In this document: positions 25,454 through 35,997 of the stretch, one piece after another
Position numbering within the stretch: the stretch's first letter is position 1
Layout of the letters: every line of letters starts with the position of its first letter
From: Clostridium sp. 'White wine YQ'
GTDB taxonomy: Bacteria > Bacillota > Clostridia > Clostridiales > Clostridiaceae
Reading direction: 5' to 3'
DNA length: 64,000 bases
NCBI RefSeq assembly: GCF_028728205.1
Contig: NZ_JAQYUU010000001.1
Location: forward strand, 609,318-673,317
Translations under genes and position numbers: made by a program
The notes under the pieces: model-generated
Told to the model about the DNA's origin: nothing
What the model saw: the letters and a program-made list of their open reading frames with translations, nothing else
The model's database searches: none

Positions 25454-26356
25454 ATGATGAAAGTAAATATAAATGGTGTAGAATTCAAGAATCCAGTAAT
25501 TGCAGCCTCTGGTACATTTGGATTCGGAGCAGAGTATAATAATTTTTATCCAGTAGGTATATTAGGAGGAATTTCTTCAAAAGGATTAACCTTAAATTCT
25601 AAAGAAGGTAATGATGGTATAAGAGTTTGGGAAACACCTATGGGAATGATGAATTCTGTAGGATTACAAAATCCAGGAGTTAAAGGGTTTATTGAAGTAG
25701 AACTTCCTAAAATGAAAAAATTAGGCACAAATATTATAGCCAATGTTGGTGGAGCAACTATTGAAGATTATGAAAAAGCCTGTGAAATGCTAAATGATAC
25801 AGATATAGATATGATTGAATTAAACATATCATGTCCTAATGTTAAGTCAGGGGGAATGGCTTTTGGGATTAAATCAAATGTTGCAGCAGAAGTTGTTTCT
25901 AAAATAAAGAAAATAACTAATAAGCCATTAATGGTTAAACTTTCACCTAATGCAGAAGATATAGTTGACATGGCATACACTTGTGTAAATGCAGGGGCTG
26001 ATTCCTTATCATTAATTAACACACTAAAAGCAATGGCTATAGATATACATAGGAGAAAACCGGTTTTTAATAATGTAACTGCAGGATTATCAGGTCCAGC
26101 AGTAAAACCAATAGCACTTAGAATGGTTTATGAGGTGAGTTCTGCAGTCTCTGTCCCCGTAATTGGACTTGGGGGAATAGAGAGTGGAAAAGATGCTATT
26201 GAATTTATAATGGCAGGGGCTAACGCAATACAGATAGGGACAGTGAATTTTTATGACCCTTTAGCAGGCAAGAGAATAATAAAAGAAATGGAAGATTTTC
26301 TAATAGTTGAAGGAATAAAGGACATAAATGAACTTGTAGGAATAGCTAAGATTTAA
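25454..26356 (+). CDS. pyrD: Dihydroorotate dehydrogenase B catalytic subunit (class 1B)
   Basis: FMN enzyme oxidising dihydroorotate to orotate. 300 aa. AASGTFGFG at the N-terminus, the catalytic Cys in [13 protein letters not shown], the conserved Lys in VKLSPN, and the FMN phosphate site GLGGIESG. The Cys (not Ser) base identifies class 1. Two adjacent ATGs (25454, 25457) are both possible. Confidence 0.97.
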   Translation: MMKVNINGVEFKNPVIAASGTFGFGAEYNNFYPVGILGGISSKGLTLNSKEGNDGIRVWETPMGMMNSVGLQNPGVKGFIEVELPKMKKLGTNIIANVGGATIEDYEKACEMLNDTDIDMIELNISCPNVKSGGMAFGIKSNVAAEVVSKIKKITNKPLMVKLSPNAEDIVDMAYTCVNAGADSLSLINTLKAMAIDIHRRKPVFNNVTAGLSGPAVKPIALRMVYEVSSAVSVPVIGLGGIESGKDAIEFIMAGANAIQIGTVNFYDPLAGKRIIKEMEDFLIVEGIKDINELVGIAKI

Positions 26357-26372
26357 TTATAGGAGGGGTAAA

Positions 26373-27047
26373 ATGGAAGGATATAAAAAAGAATTTATTG
26401 ATTTTATGATTGAATGTGGAGTATTAACCTTTGGAGATTTTGTTACTAAGAGCGGAAGAAAGACACCTTTCTTTATAAATACAGGTAACTATAAAACAGG
26501 AAGTCAACTAAGTAGATTAGGGGATTTTTATGCAAAAGCTATAAAAGAAAATTTCCATGAAGATTTTAATATAGTATTTGGTCCAGCATACAAAGGAATA
26601 CCTTTAAGTGTGGCTACAACTATATCTTTAAGTAAGCTCTATGATATAGATATAAACTATTGTTCTAATAGAAAAGAAGTAAAGGATCACGGGGATACTG
26701 GAATTCTTTTAGGAAGTAAAATAAAAGATGGTGATAAGATTTTAATTGTAGAAGATGTAACTACAGCAGGAACCTCTATTTATGAAACAATGCCAATACT
26801 AGAAGCTCAGGGAAAAGTAGAAGTAAAAGGACTAATTATTTCAGTAGATAGAATGGAAAAAGGTAAGGGTGAAGAGTCAGCGCTAAAAGAGATACGTGAT
26901 AATTTTGGCTTTAAAACCTGTGCAATAGTTACTATGGAAGAAGTAGTGGAATATTTATATAATAAAGAAGTTAACGGACAAGTATTAATTGATGATAATA
27001 TGAAAAGTAGAATAGAAGATTACTATAAAGTTTATGGAACTAAATAG
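26373..27047 (+). CDS. pyrE: Orotate phosphoribosyltransferase
   Basis: Joins orotate and PRPP to give OMP. 224 aa. TKSGRKTPFFINTG binds orotate, and the PRPP motif is ILIVEDVTTAGTSI. Preceded by AGGAGGGG. The last gene of the operon; a hairpin terminator follows. Confidence 0.96.
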   Translation: MEGYKKEFIDFMIECGVLTFGDFVTKSGRKTPFFINTGNYKTGSQLSRLGDFYAKAIKENFHEDFNIVFGPAYKGIPLSVATTISLSKLYDIDINYCSNRKEVKDHGDTGILLGSKIKDGDKILIVEDVTTAGTSIYETMPILEAQGKVEVKGLIISVDRMEKGKGEESALKEIRDNFGFKTCAIVTMEEVVEYLYNKEVNGQVLIDDNMKSRIEDYYKVYGTK

Positions 27048-27062
27048 GTTTGTATAAATATG

Positions 27063-27108
27063 GGTATAGTTTGTTAAATGATTGTCATTTTCAACTATAT
27101 CTTTTTTA
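27063..27108 (+). terminator. Intrinsic terminator of the pyr operon
   Basis: GGTATAGTT (27063-27071) pairs with AACTATATC (27093-27101), with an inner AAATGA/TCATTT hairpin, followed by TTTTTTAT. Confidence 0.85.
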
Positions 27109-27237
27109 TAATTTGTTATTTATGGATAATAATTATTAACAATAAATGAAACTTTTTATCATTTACATAAATCTATTAACTTTTACATACTTATAAGATA
27201 TAATGAAGTTGTAAACTTCAGGTAGGAGGAATGTGCA

Positions 27238-29463
27238 ATGTTTAAACAATGGGATGAATTCAAGGAAGGTACCTGGCAAGAAAAGATAGATGTTAGGAAC
27301 TTTATACAAAAAAACTACACACCATACGAAGGTGATGATAAGTTTTTACAAGGTATTACTGATAAAACTAAAAAGGTTTGGGATAAATCAAGCGAATTAA
27401 TACTTGAGGAAATCAAAAAAGGCATCATTGATGTGGCAACAGATAGAGTTTCAGGCATAGATAGCTATGAAGCTGGTTACATAGATAAGGAAAATGAAGT
27501 TATAGTAGGTCTACAAACAGATGCTCCATTAAAAAGAATAGTAAATCCATTTGGTGGTTGGAGAATGGTTGAACAATCATTAGAAGCATATGGATATACT
27601 ATAGATGAAGAAATAGGAGAGAATTTTCCTAAGTATAGAAAGACACATAATCAAGGTGTATTTGATGCTTATACTGATGAAATTAGATGGGCAAGAAGCG
27701 CAGGATTATTAACTGGTCTTCCTGATGCATATGGAAGAGGAAGAATAATAGGTGATTATAGAAGAATTGCTCTTTATGGAATCGACTTTTTAATAGAAGA
27801 AAAGAAAAAGGATTTAAAAAATCTAAAGGGCGATATGCTAGATGAACTTGTTAGAAAAAGAGAAGAGGTTTCTGAACAAATAAGAGCCCTTGGAGCTATA
27901 AAGAGTATGGCATTAAAATATGGCGTAGATCTATCTAAGCCAGCAGAAAATGCAAAAGAAGCAGTACAAGCTGTATATCTTGGATATCTTTCAGCAGTTA
28001 AAGAAAATAATGGTGCTGCAATGTCATTAGGAAGAACTTCAACATTCTTAGATATATACATAGAGAGAGATTTAAAGAGAGGTCTATTAACTGAAAAAGA
28101 GGCACAAGAAATAATAGATCAATTCATAATTAAGCTTAGATTAGTTAGACATTTAAGAACTCCAGAATATAATGATTTATTTGCAGGAGATCCAACTTGG
28201 GTTACTGAATCAATTGGAGGAATGGGAGTTAACGGTAAGACATTAGTAACTAAAAACTCCTTTAGATATTTACATACTTTATCAAATTTAGGATCTGCAC
28301 CAGAACCAAATATGACAGTTTTATGGTCTGATTCTTTACCAGAAGGATTCAAGAAGTACTGTGCAAAGATGTCTATACTAACAGATTCTATTCAATATGA
28401 GAATGACGAAGTTATGAGACCTATATATGGAGATGATTATGCAATAGCTTGCTGTGTATCTGCAATGAAGGTTGGAAAACAAATGCAATTCTTTGGAGCT
28501 AGATGTAACTTAGCAAAATCCTTATTATACTCTATTAATGGCGGAGTAGATGAGAAGAAGGGTACAGTAGTAGTACCAGGTGTTGAGAAAATAGAAGATG
28601 AAATACTTGATTATGAAAAAGTAAAAGCAAGTTATTTTAAAGTTTTAGAATATGTTGCTAAGCTATATGTTGATACTATGAATATAATTCACTTTATGCA
28701 TGATAAATATGCTTATGAAGCAGGTCAAATGGCTCTTCATGATACTGAGGTTGGTAGATTGATGGCATTTGGAATTGCAGGTCTTTCTGTAGCTACTGAT
28801 TCATTAAGTGCTATAAAATATGCAAGAGTTAGACCAATCAGAGAAAATGGAATAACTGTTGATTTTGAAATTGATGGAGATTTCCCTAAGTATGGAAATG
28901 ATGATGATAGAGTTGATGATATAGCTGTTGAATTAGTAAATAAGTTCTCAAGTGAGCTTAAAAAGCACCCACTATATAGAGATGCAAAACATACATTATC
29001 AGTATTAACTATCACATCTAACGTAGTTTATGGTAAGAAAACAGGTGCAACACCGGATGGAAGAAAAGCAGGAGAACCATTTGCTCCAGGAGCAAATCCA
29101 ATGCATGGTAGAGATAATAATGGTGCTTTAGCTTCATTAAATTCAGTTGCTAAGATACCATATAATGAAGTTTGTGAAGATGGAGTATCAAATACTTTCT
29201 CAATAGTACCAGATGCTTTAGGTAAGGCAGAGGATGAAAGAGAAGAAAACCTAGTTGGAGTTCTAGATGGATACTTTACTCAAGGTGCTCATCACTTAAA
29301 TGTTAATGTGTTTAATAGAGAAACATTAATGGATGCAATGGACCACCCTGAAAAATATCCTTCATTAACAATAAGAGTTTCAGGTTATGCTGTTAACTTT
29401 AATAGATTAACAAGAAAGCAACAACAAGAAGTTATAAGTAGAACTTTCCACGAAAGTTTATAA
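27238..29463 (+). CDS. pflB: Formate C-acetyltransferase (pyruvate formate-lyase)
   Basis: Glycyl-radical enzyme splitting pyruvate with CoA into acetyl-CoA and formate during anaerobic growth. 741 aa, typical of true PFL. The active-site pair C405-C406 is in AIACCVSAM and the radical Gly is G716 in RVSGYAV near the C-terminus, so glycerol dehydratase and choline lyase relatives are excluded. Activated by the downstream PflA. Confidence 0.98.
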   Translation: MFKQWDEFKEGTWQEKIDVRNFIQKNYTPYEGDDKFLQGITDKTKKVWDKSSELILEEIKKGIIDVATDRVSGIDSYEAGYIDKENEVIVGLQTDAPLKRIVNPFGGWRMVEQSLEAYGYTIDEEIGENFPKYRKTHNQGVFDAYTDEIRWARSAGLLTGLPDAYGRGRIIGDYRRIALYGIDFLIEEKKKDLKNLKGDMLDELVRKREEVSEQIRALGAIKSMALKYGVDLSKPAENAKEAVQAVYLGYLSAVKENNGAAMSLGRTSTFLDIYIERDLKRGLLTEKEAQEIIDQFIIKLRLVRHLRTPEYNDLFAGDPTWVTESIGGMGVNGKTLVTKNSFRYLHTLSNLGSAPEPNMTVLWSDSLPEGFKKYCAKMSILTDSIQYENDEVMRPIYGDDYAIACCVSAMKVGKQMQFFGARCNLAKSLLYSINGGVDEKKGTVVVPGVEKIEDEILDYEKVKASYFKVLEYVAKLYVDTMNIIHFMHDKYAYEAGQMALHDTEVGRLMAFGIAGLSVATDSLSAIKYARVRPIRENGITVDFEIDGDFPKYGNDDDRVDDIAVELVNKFSSELKKHPLYRDAKHTLSVLTITSNVVYGKKTGATPDGRKAGEPFAPGANPMHGRDNNGALASLNSVAKIPYNEVCEDGVSNTFSIVPDALGKAEDEREENLVGVLDGYFTQGAHHLNVNVFNRETLMDAMDHPEKYPSLTIRVSGYAVNFNRLTRKQQQEVISRTFHESL

Positions 29464-29480
29464 TAAAGTAAAAGTTTAAT

Positions 29481-29530
29481 GGAGGCTAGAATAGGGATTT
29501 TATTAAAATTCCTACAGCCTCCTATTTTTA
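29481..29530 (+). terminator. Hairpin between pflB and pflA (probable partial terminator)
   Basis: GGAGGCT pairs with AGCCTCC, and inside it AGGGATTTT pairs with AAAATTCCT, followed by TATTTTTA. It would reduce transcription into pflA, fitting the low need for the activase. Confidence 0.75.
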
Positions 29531-29544
29531 AAAGAGGTGATAGT

Positions 29545-30264
29545 ATGATAAAAGGAAATATTCATTCAATAGAAACAATGGGATTAGTGGATGGTCCAGG
29601 GATAAGAGTTGTGGTCTTTTTTCAAGGATGTGCTCTAAGATGTTCTTTTTGTCATAATCCAGATACATGGAATACTAAAGGGGGAACTGAATATACACCC
29701 GAAGAGTTAGTTAGAAAAATAGAGAGATATAAAACATATTTTAAAAACTCTGGAGGAGGAGTGACTTTTTCAGGCGGCGAGCCGCTTCTACAACCTGAGT
29801 TTCTAATTGAAGTGCTAAAATTATGTAAATCAAGAGGTATTCATACTACAATTGACACAGCAGGAGTGGGCTTAGGAAGATATGAAGAAATACTTGAATT
29901 AGTAGATTTAATTCTTTTTGATATTAAACATTATGATCCAATAGAATATGAAAAGATTACTGGAAGAAAAATAGATGAAAGTTTGAAGTTTTTAGCTCTT
30001 GCAAATAAGATGAATAAAAAGATGTGGATTAGGCATGTTATGATGCCAGGGGTAACCGACAATGAACAGGCAATTAATAAGCTAGGGGAAATTATAATAA
30101 ACCTTAAAAATGTTGAGAAAATTGAAATTTTGCCATATCATTTGCTTGGTGTTAATAAGTATGAAGCACTTGGTATGAAATATAAGCTTGAATTAATGCC
30201 AGCGATGAATAAGAATAAAGCAAAAGAATTAGAAAAGTTACTAATAGAAGTAAGCAAAAAATAA
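29545..30264 (+). CDS. pflA: Pyruvate formate-lyase-activating enzyme
   Basis: Radical-SAM enzyme that places the glycyl radical on PflB. 239 aa from ATG 29545, preceded by AAGAGGTG; the ATG at 29479 lies within the intergenic hairpin and has no ribosome site. The cluster ligands are C29, C33 and C36 in CALRCSFCHNP, and GGVTFSGGEPL is the SAM-binding segment. Confidence 0.97.
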   Translation: MIKGNIHSIETMGLVDGPGIRVVVFFQGCALRCSFCHNPDTWNTKGGTEYTPEELVRKIERYKTYFKNSGGGVTFSGGEPLLQPEFLIEVLKLCKSRGIHTTIDTAGVGLGRYEEILELVDLILFDIKHYDPIEYEKITGRKIDESLKFLALANKMNKKMWIRHVMMPGVTDNEQAINKLGEIIINLKNVEKIEILPYHLLGVNKYEALGMKYKLELMPAMNKNKAKELEKLLIEVSKK

Positions 30265-30290
30265 AAAAGAGGCATTACCTCTTTTTTATT
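30263..30290. terminator. Intrinsic terminator after pflA
   Basis: AAAAAAGAGG pairs with CCTCTTTTTT around CATTA; symmetric enough to serve the convergent rubredoxin gene too. Confidence 0.9.
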
Positions 30291-30304
30291 TATAATATAA
30301 TAAA

Positions 30305-30466
30305 TTAATCTACTGGAGAAAATTCATCTTTACCTACACCGCAAAGTGGGCAAACCCAATCTTCTGGAATATCTTCAAAAGAAGTTCCAGGAGCAACACC
30401 GTTGTCTTCATCTCCTACCGCAGGATCATATACATAACCACATACATCACAAATATAACTTTTCAT
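30305..30466 (-). CDS. Rubredoxin
   Basis: 53-aa iron protein ([18 protein letters not shown]...). Four Cys ligands: C6 and C9, C39 and C42 (CPLCG), with the usual [18 protein letters not shown] between. Small electron carrier, often used in clostridial oxygen and peroxide defence. Ribosome site GGAGGTAAG upstream of the ATG. Single-gene unit convergent with pflA. Confidence 0.97.
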   Translation of the reverse strand: MKSYICDVCGYVYDPAVGDEDNGVAPGTSFEDIPEDWVCPLCGVGKDEFSPVD

Positions 30467-30721
30467 AATACTTACCTCCATTATTATTTAATAATTATTA
30501 TTGCTTATAATATTATTATAACATAATTTAGATATATTTCAATATATTATTTAATATAATATAAAAATATGCTTTTTTCCATTTATAAGAGAATGCGATA
30601 AAATCAATATGTTAAGACTTTATATGAGTGTATTATACAAAATTTTTGAAATATAAAACATACTAAGTTATATAATATCTATAAAAGAGTATTGTTTAAA
30701 TAAAGTAAAAGGAGAAGAAAA

Positions 30722-31969
30722 GTGAAAAAATTTTTATTACGTTTATTAGTATTACTCTCAATTACATTTTTTATAACCATGGCCTTTACATTATTTTTGG
30801 AAAGTAAATATAAAGGGCAGTTTCATTCAGATAAAAAGGTTGAAATTAAGATAGAAAAAGATAAAATTATTCCACCTATAGAAACTTCATTAGTAAAAGC
30901 AAATTATGCTTTTTCAAAAGGATATTTTTTATTGAACATTGCCTTAAGTATAATTTTCCCTATATTTATAATTAAATGCGGAATAATTGAAATTGTAGAA
31001 AATAAATTTTTAAAACGAAATAATTATATAAGAGAAGGGATAATAATAGGTGTGGTATATTACTTAACTAGTTTTATTATCTTTTTCCCGCTAACATTCT
31101 TTTCTTCATTTTATAGATTGAAACTTGTAGGACTATTAAATTACGACTTTTTTTCGTGGCTCTTGGACTTATTTAAAAATGAAGCTTTAAATTTTGTGTT
31201 AACTACCTTGTCTGTAACAATTTTATATTATATTTTTAAAAGGTTTAAGTTGTGGCCACTTTTAGTTGTAATCTTTACAGGTTTTTCTGTTATATTAGGA
31301 ACATTTATTTTCCCGTTTGTTGTAGATCCGCTGCTAAATGAAATAACTCCAATGCAAAATAAAGAATTGGAATCAAAAATAAAAGATTTAGCTCATAGAG
31401 AGGGAATTAATAATATCAGTGTATATCAAGTGAAAATGAGTGACCAGACATCTGCATTAAATGCATATATGACAGGGATTTTTTCCTCAAAGAGAATAGT
31501 TGTATGGGATACTACATTGAATAATCTAGATGAATCACAAATATTATCAGTAGTTGCACATGAAATAGGACATTATAAACTTAATCATATTCCAAAGGGA
31601 ATCGCGCTAGAATTTCTATTAGGGGCACTAACGTACTTCCCAGCTTATATACTTGCATTTATTATAGCCAAAAGAAATAATAGAGAAATTAAGGGACCCT
31701 ATGGACTTGCATACATTTTATTAATCTCAACATTAATAGGAATGGTTTTAAATCCTGTTTCACTATATTATTCGAGAAAAGTGGAGTTGGATGCTGATAA
31801 GTTTGCAATACAAATTACAAAAGATAATTTAACAAATGGTATATTAGAACTTAAGTTTATGGAAACTAATCTTTCACCATATGATGTTGATGAGTGGTAT
31901 AAGCTACTAAGGTTTGATCATCCTACAGCAAAAGAGAGAATCGATTTAGCTAATAGTTATGATAAATAA
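30722..31969 (+). CDS. M48-family (Ste24-like) integral membrane metalloprotease
   Basis: 415 aa with GTG start and AAAAGGAGAAG upstream. Several membrane helices fill residues 5-200; the zinc motif is H280-EIG-H284 in VVAHEIGHYKLNH and the third ligand Glu probably lies in SRKVELDADKF. This is the CAAX-protease-1 type, with an N-terminal peptidase_M48_N region, acting on membrane or misfolded proteins in bacteria. Substrate unknown. Single gene with its own terminator. Confidence 0.9.
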   Translation: MKKFLLRLLVLLSITFFITMAFTLFLESKYKGQFHSDKKVEIKIEKDKIIPPIETSLVKANYAFSKGYFLLNIALSIIFPIFIIKCGIIEIVENKFLKRNNYIREGIIIGVVYYLTSFIIFFPLTFFSSFYRLKLVGLLNYDFFSWLLDLFKNEALNFVLTTLSVTILYYIFKRFKLWPLLVVIFTGFSVILGTFIFPFVVDPLLNEITPMQNKELESKIKDLAHREGINNISVYQVKMSDQTSALNAYMTGIFSSKRIVVWDTTLNNLDESQILSVVAHEIGHYKLNHIPKGIALEFLLGALTYFPAYILAFIIAKRNNREIKGPYGLAYILLISTLIGMVLNPVSLYYSRKVELDADKFAIQITKDNLTNGILELKFMETNLSPYDVDEWYKLLRFDHPTAKERIDLANSYDK

Positions 31970-31972
31970 AAG

Positions 31973-31999
31973 AAAGGCTTCATATGAAGCCTTTTTAAA
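31973..31999. terminator. Intrinsic terminator between convergent genes
   Basis: AAAGGCTTCAT and ATGAAGCCTTT form a perfect 22-bp palindrome, followed by TTTAAATTT on the + strand. Confidence 0.88.
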
Positions 32000-32603
32000 T
32001 TTTAGAAGAAAAATATCCAGCAGGTATTAGTTTTTTCTTTATTCCTTCTACAACAATTAAATATGTAGCAGCTGTATCGAATCTAGCATCATGATAGTTT
32101 CCACTACCTTCGAATAACTTATCTGCTGTTTCTTCGATTTTTGATTTTGATATATTAAAATAATCAACTACCTCTTGTAGTTTAGGGTTTTTATATTCAC
32201 CATTGTTTTTAAGTAGTTTAAGAATATCTTTATAATAATTCATTGTGCAAAAGGTGCGTTTAGCATTAAATTCTTCCCCTAGTATGTATAGAAGTTCATG
32301 AGATAAGAATTTTATATCGAAAGATACATTATGTCCTATAATAAAATCAGCTTGCATAAAATCCTCTAGAAACTCTTCATAAGAATCTTCAAAATAATTG
32401 CCGTTACTTAAGTCATATAACTTCTCTAAAGAAAATCCATGCACTGCTTCAGCTGATGGATCCATTTCATCTACAGTAAAAAAATAGTTTTTCCCATAAG
32501 TTTGTTGAGGTTTAACACCTGAATCTACAATGATATAACTAAGTTGACATATTCTCCCTGGGCGTATACTTGTAGTTTCAGTATCAAAAAATAGTAATTT
32601 CAT
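31995..32603 (-). CDS. DnaQ-like 3'-5' exonuclease (DEDDh)
   Basis: 202 aa. Exonuclease motifs: FFDTETTS (D7, E9), GHNVSFD with the next Asp, and YHDARFDT with His and final Asp, giving the DEDDh set. It could be a stand-alone proofreading-like exonuclease; it is not fused to a polymerase or helicase. The start ATG follows AAGGAGGACTAG. Single gene. Confidence 0.9.
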   Translation of the reverse strand: MKLLFFDTETTSIRPGRICQLSYIIVDSGVKPQQTYGKNYFFTVDEMDPSAEAVHGFSLEKLYDLSNGNYFEDSYEEFLEDFMQADFIIGHNVSFDIKFLSHELLYILGEEFNAKRTFCTMNYYKDILKLLKNNGEYKNPKLQEVVDYFNISKSKIEETADKLFEGSGNYHDARFDTAATYLIVVEGIKKKLIPAGYFSSKI

Positions 32604-32711
32604 CTTCTAGTCCTCCTTAGATAACTATTTTTATAATAATATAAATACTTTGAAGTTTAAAGAAAAATTTAAGAAATTTATGTATATGTTATAAAAGAAA
32701 TTGAGAATAAT

Positions 32712-32743
32712 AAAAAAAGTACTGCTAAGGCAGCACTTTTTAT
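32712..32743. terminator. Intrinsic terminator of the arginase gene
   Basis: AAAAGTACTGC and GCAGCACTTTT pair with one mismatch around TAAG, with T-rich sequence beyond on both strands. Confidence 0.75.
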
Positions 32744-33639
32744 TTTATAAGTTTTGCAATATGAGCTAATAACTCCTTACAATTGCGTAAAGTTTCATGT
32801 TCTTCATCTAATAGAGGATTGAATTCTACAAAATCCATAGAACGAATTATGTTAGTAGCAAATAATCCTGATAGAATTTCTTTACTCTCTTTCATATTGA
32901 TACCTTTGCTTACAGGAGTGCCTGTTCCAGGTACGAAGGAAGAGTCCAAAGAATCTATATCAAAACTAAGATGCAGGTTGTTTATATTTAATTGAGTGAG
33001 TCTATTTTTAAAATCTTCTAAAAATGCTTTTATACCAATAGACTTAATATCATTAGTAGTCCAAACGTTTATTTTTAAATTTCTTATTAATTCCATTTCA
33101 CCTTTATCTAAATCTCTAGCTCCAACTATAAATACCTTACTTGGATCTATTTTTCTGCCACTAAAATATAAATCAGTTAATAAATTATGGCCAATACCCA
33201 TTGCAGCAGATAAAGGCATTCCATGAACGTTGCCTGAAGGAGTAGTTAAGTGAGTATTAATATCTCCATGAGCATCAACCCAAACAACACCTAAGTCATC
33301 GTTAAAGTATTTTGCAGCACCACTTAAGCTTCCTAATCCTAATGAGTGATCTCCACCTACAACAAAAGGAAAAGATTTTGATGCTAATGAAGCATATACT
33401 GCATGAGCTAAATTTTTGTTTGTCTCAACAATAGCAGCTAAGTATTTCATGTTTTTATGCTCTGCAAATTTATTTTCATGAGAAACTTTTGGTACATAAA
33501 TGTTTCCTAAATCAAAAATCTTATTATTTTCTTTCAATATATCTAAAAGTCCATGCTCTCTCAGGGTATCTGGCCCTAAGTTAACACCTTCTCTATCGCA
33601 TCCATAAAATATAGGAACACCAAGTACATTTATTATCAT
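32740..33639 (-). CDS. Arginase
   Basis: Hydrolyses arginine to ornithine and urea with a dimanganese centre. 299 aa. All metal motifs are present: GGDHSLGLG, DAHGDINTH and SFDIDSLD; the SGNVHGMP loop and the N-terminal REGVNLGPDTLR favour arginase over agmatinase. Ribosome site AGGAGG upstream. No other arginine genes adjoin it. Confidence 0.92.
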   Translation of the reverse strand: MIINVLGVPIFYGCDREGVNLGPDTLREHGLLDILKENNKIFDLGNIYVPKVSHENKFAEHKNMKYLAAIVETNKNLAHAVYASLASKSFPFVVGGDHSLGLGSLSGAAKYFNDDLGVVWVDAHGDINTHLTTPSGNVHGMPLSAAMGIGHNLLTDLYFSGRKIDPSKVFIVGARDLDKGEMELIRNLKINVWTTNDIKSIGIKAFLEDFKNRLTQLNINNLHLSFDIDSLDSSFVPGTGTPVSKGINMKESKEILSGLFATNIIRSMDFVEFNPLLDEEHETLRNCKELLAHIAKLIK

Positions 33640-33875
33640 CGATCTACCTCCTAATCATTAGTACTAACAAATTATATATCATATTAAGACAAAATATAAG
33701 AGTATTTTTTTAATATTTTATATAAAAACTTAAATTTTTTGTGAATAGATATATAGGTGGGTCAAATTAATGAAAAATTTAACAAACATATTGAAAATAA
33801 CTTTGGAAAAGAATATAATAATATCATAGATAATAATTCTCAATAAGGAATCATTATTAAGAGGAGGTAGTTAAT

Positions 33876-34826
33876 ATGATTAAAGAAAAAGGAACTAAAA
33901 TTTCAATTGTTGGTGCTGGTTTTGTTGGTTCAACAACTGCATATGCATTAATGTTAAATGGATTAGCATCAGAAATTGTAATTGTTGATATTAATAAAGA
34001 AAAAGCTGAAGCAGAAGCTATGGATTTATCTCATGGAGCTGCATTTGTTAAAGCAGTAGATGTAAAGGCTGGAGGGTATGAAGATACAAAAGATTCAGAT
34101 ATAATTATTATTACTGCTGGAATTGGGCAAAAACCAGGGGAATCAAGATTGGATATTATAAATAAAAATATTCCTATATTTAAAAGCATTGTACCTGAAG
34201 TAGTAAAATACAGTCCTAATGGTATTTTATTAGTTGTATCTAATCCAGTAGATATATTAACTTATATAGCTTATAAAATCTCAGGATTACCTGCAAATAG
34301 GGTTATTGGTTCAGGAACTGTTTTAGACACATCAAGGTTTAAATATATGTTAAGTGAGCATTTTGAAATTGATGCAAGAAATATTCATACTTATATAATA
34401 GGGGAACACGGAGATTCTGAAATTGCAGCATGGAGCTTAACAAATATTGCAGGAGTTTCTGCAGATGAGTATTGCAGTAGAATGTGTAAGAGATGTAATG
34501 GCAGCTTTAAAGAAACAATCCCTGATAAAGTTAAAGATGCAGCTTATGAAATAATAAATAAAAAAGGGTATACTAATTACGCAGTGGGTCTTGCAATTAG
34601 TAGAATTGTTGAAGCCATCATAAGAGATGAAGATTCTATATTAACTGTAAGCTCATTACTTAAAGGTGAATATGGACTTGAAGATGTATATTTAGCTATT
34701 CCAACAATAGTTAATAGAGAAGGAGCTAAACAAATACTAGAAGTGTCATTAGAAGAGAAGGAAAGTGATAAGCTTAAAGCTTCTGCTGAGATTATTAAAA
34801 AACATCTAAAAGAAGCAGGAATATAA
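33876..34826 (+). CDS. ldh: L-lactate dehydrogenase
   Basis: Reduces pyruvate to L-lactate with NADH. 316 aa. NAD fold [11 protein letters not shown], substrate-specificity loop [12 protein letters not shown] with Gln (lactate, not malate) and the catalytic-loop Arg, DTSRFK with the pyruvate-binding Arg, and GEHGDSE with the catalytic His. AAGAGGAGGTAG precedes the ATG. Its own terminator follows. Confidence 0.97.
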   Translation: MIKEKGTKISIVGAGFVGSTTAYALMLNGLASEIVIVDINKEKAEAEAMDLSHGAAFVKAVDVKAGGYEDTKDSDIIIITAGIGQKPGESRLDIINKNIPIFKSIVPEVVKYSPNGILLVVSNPVDILTYIAYKISGLPANRVIGSGTVLDTSRFKYMLSEHFEIDARNIHTYIIGEHGDSEIAAWSLTNIAGVSADEYCSRMCKRCNGSFKETIPDKVKDAAYEIINKKGYTNYAVGLAISRIVEAIIRDEDSILTVSSLLKGEYGLEDVYLAIPTIVNREGAKQILEVSLEEKESDKLKASAEIIKKHLKEAGI

Positions 34827-34854
34827 AATAATTTACTTAATTACCATGCAACTA

Positions 34855-34888
34855 AAAAAAGAAACTCATAAGTGGGTTTCTTTTTTGT
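34855..34888. terminator. Intrinsic terminator between ldh and birA
   Basis: AAAAAAGAAACTCA pairs with TGGGTTTCTTTTTT; T-rich beyond on both strands. Confidence 0.88.
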
Positions 34889-34894
34889 TATGTA

Positions 34895-35866
34895 CTAATT
34901 ATTTATTTTTAAAGAAATTTCTCCTGAAAAAATACTTTCAGTCTTACCGTCTCTTTCAATAATAAGTTCACCGTTTTCACCTATATTTATTACTTTTCCG
35001 TTAATAAGTTCTTTACCTTTAATTAAAGTTACATGTTTATTAATAACATAAGAATTATTTCTTATTATTTCTAGCGGATAGGAGAAGTCAAAATTTACTC
35101 CAAAGTTATTGTAAAAGTGCTCAAATTTATCAAGAATATCAGTTAATAGAGCTTCTCTATCGAAGTCTTTATTATAAACTGTTTTTAATGAGGTAGCTAT
35201 TGTACTAATTTCTTCAGGAAATTCAGAAGATTCCTGATTTATGTTTAGACCAAAGCCAATTATTAAGTAGTTTATTCTGTCCATGTCTCCTTTCATTTCT
35301 GTTAGGATGCCACCAATTTTTTTATTGTCGAGATAAATATCATTAGGCCATTTAACTTTTGCATCAATATTATATGAATGCAGAACCTCTATTATTGCTG
35401 CACAGATAATTGAAGTGATTTTAGATATTTCGTATGGAGATAATTCTGGCTTTAAGTATATAGAGCAGTATATTCCTTTGCCTTTTGGTGAAAACCAGTT
35501 TCTATCAAATCTACCTCTTCCATTAAGCTGATGGTCAGTTAATACGATAGTTCCACTCTGAATATTTTCGGAATGATTTTTGCAATAATCATTTGTTGAT
35601 TCTATGGTATCAAAATAAAGTATTTTTTTTACTAATGTATTTTTAGATAAATTACTAGTTAATTTATCAATTGATAGTTTACTAGGAGCAAAAGTAAGTT
35701 TATATCCTTTTCTAGGAGAAGATTCAATTATGTATCCTTCTTCTTGTAAGGATTTTATATACTTCCAAATAGCAGCTCTTGTAACCCCTAAAGTCTTACT
35801 TATATCCTCACCAGAAACATAATTATATTTATTACTTTGTAGTATTTCTAAAATTAGTAATTTCAA
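34895..35866 (-). CDS. birA: Bifunctional biotin-protein ligase / biotin repressor
   Basis: 323 aa. An N-terminal winged helix-turn-helix (VSGEDISKTLGVTRAAIWK, residues about 18-36) and the ligase domain with the biotinyl-AMP loop NGRGRFDRNWFSPKGKGIY, KWPNDIYLDNKKIGG and a C-terminal SH3-like domain. It makes biotinyl-5'-AMP, biotinylates carboxylases and can bind operators. An imperfect inverted repeat lies just upstream at 35880-35941. Confidence 0.95.
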   Translation of the reverse strand: MKLLILEILQSNKYNYVSGEDISKTLGVTRAAIWKYIKSLQEEGYIIESSPRKGYKLTFAPSKLSIDKLTSNLSKNTLVKKILYFDTIESTNDYCKNHSENIQSGTIVLTDHQLNGRGRFDRNWFSPKGKGIYCSIYLKPELSPYEISKITSIICAAIIEVLHSYNIDAKVKWPNDIYLDNKKIGGILTEMKGDMDRINYLIIGFGLNINQESSEFPEEISTIATSLKTVYNKDFDREALLTDILDKFEHFYNNFGVNFDFSYPLEIIRNNSYVINKHVTLIKGKELINGKVINIGENGELIIERDGKTESIFSGEISLKINN

Positions 35867-35997
35867 AAAATGACCTCCTATTGGTTTTTAAGAAAATTAT
35901 AACATTAAAATGTCATTTTTTCGCAACCAATGTGAAAATTTATATAGTATAATTATTTTATTATATTTAAACTTTATGTAAAAGATGGGGTAAGAGA

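Noticed and set aside
27126..27156. Possible Rex (NADH-sensing) operator upstream of pflB
   Set aside because: TGGATAA and TTAACAA halves are present but separated by six bases instead of four and with a mismatch; too weak to annotate.
28119..28352. Antisense reading frames within pflB and other long genes
   Set aside because: They lie wholly opposite strongly conserved coding sequence, have no ribosome sites and read as shadows of biased codon use.
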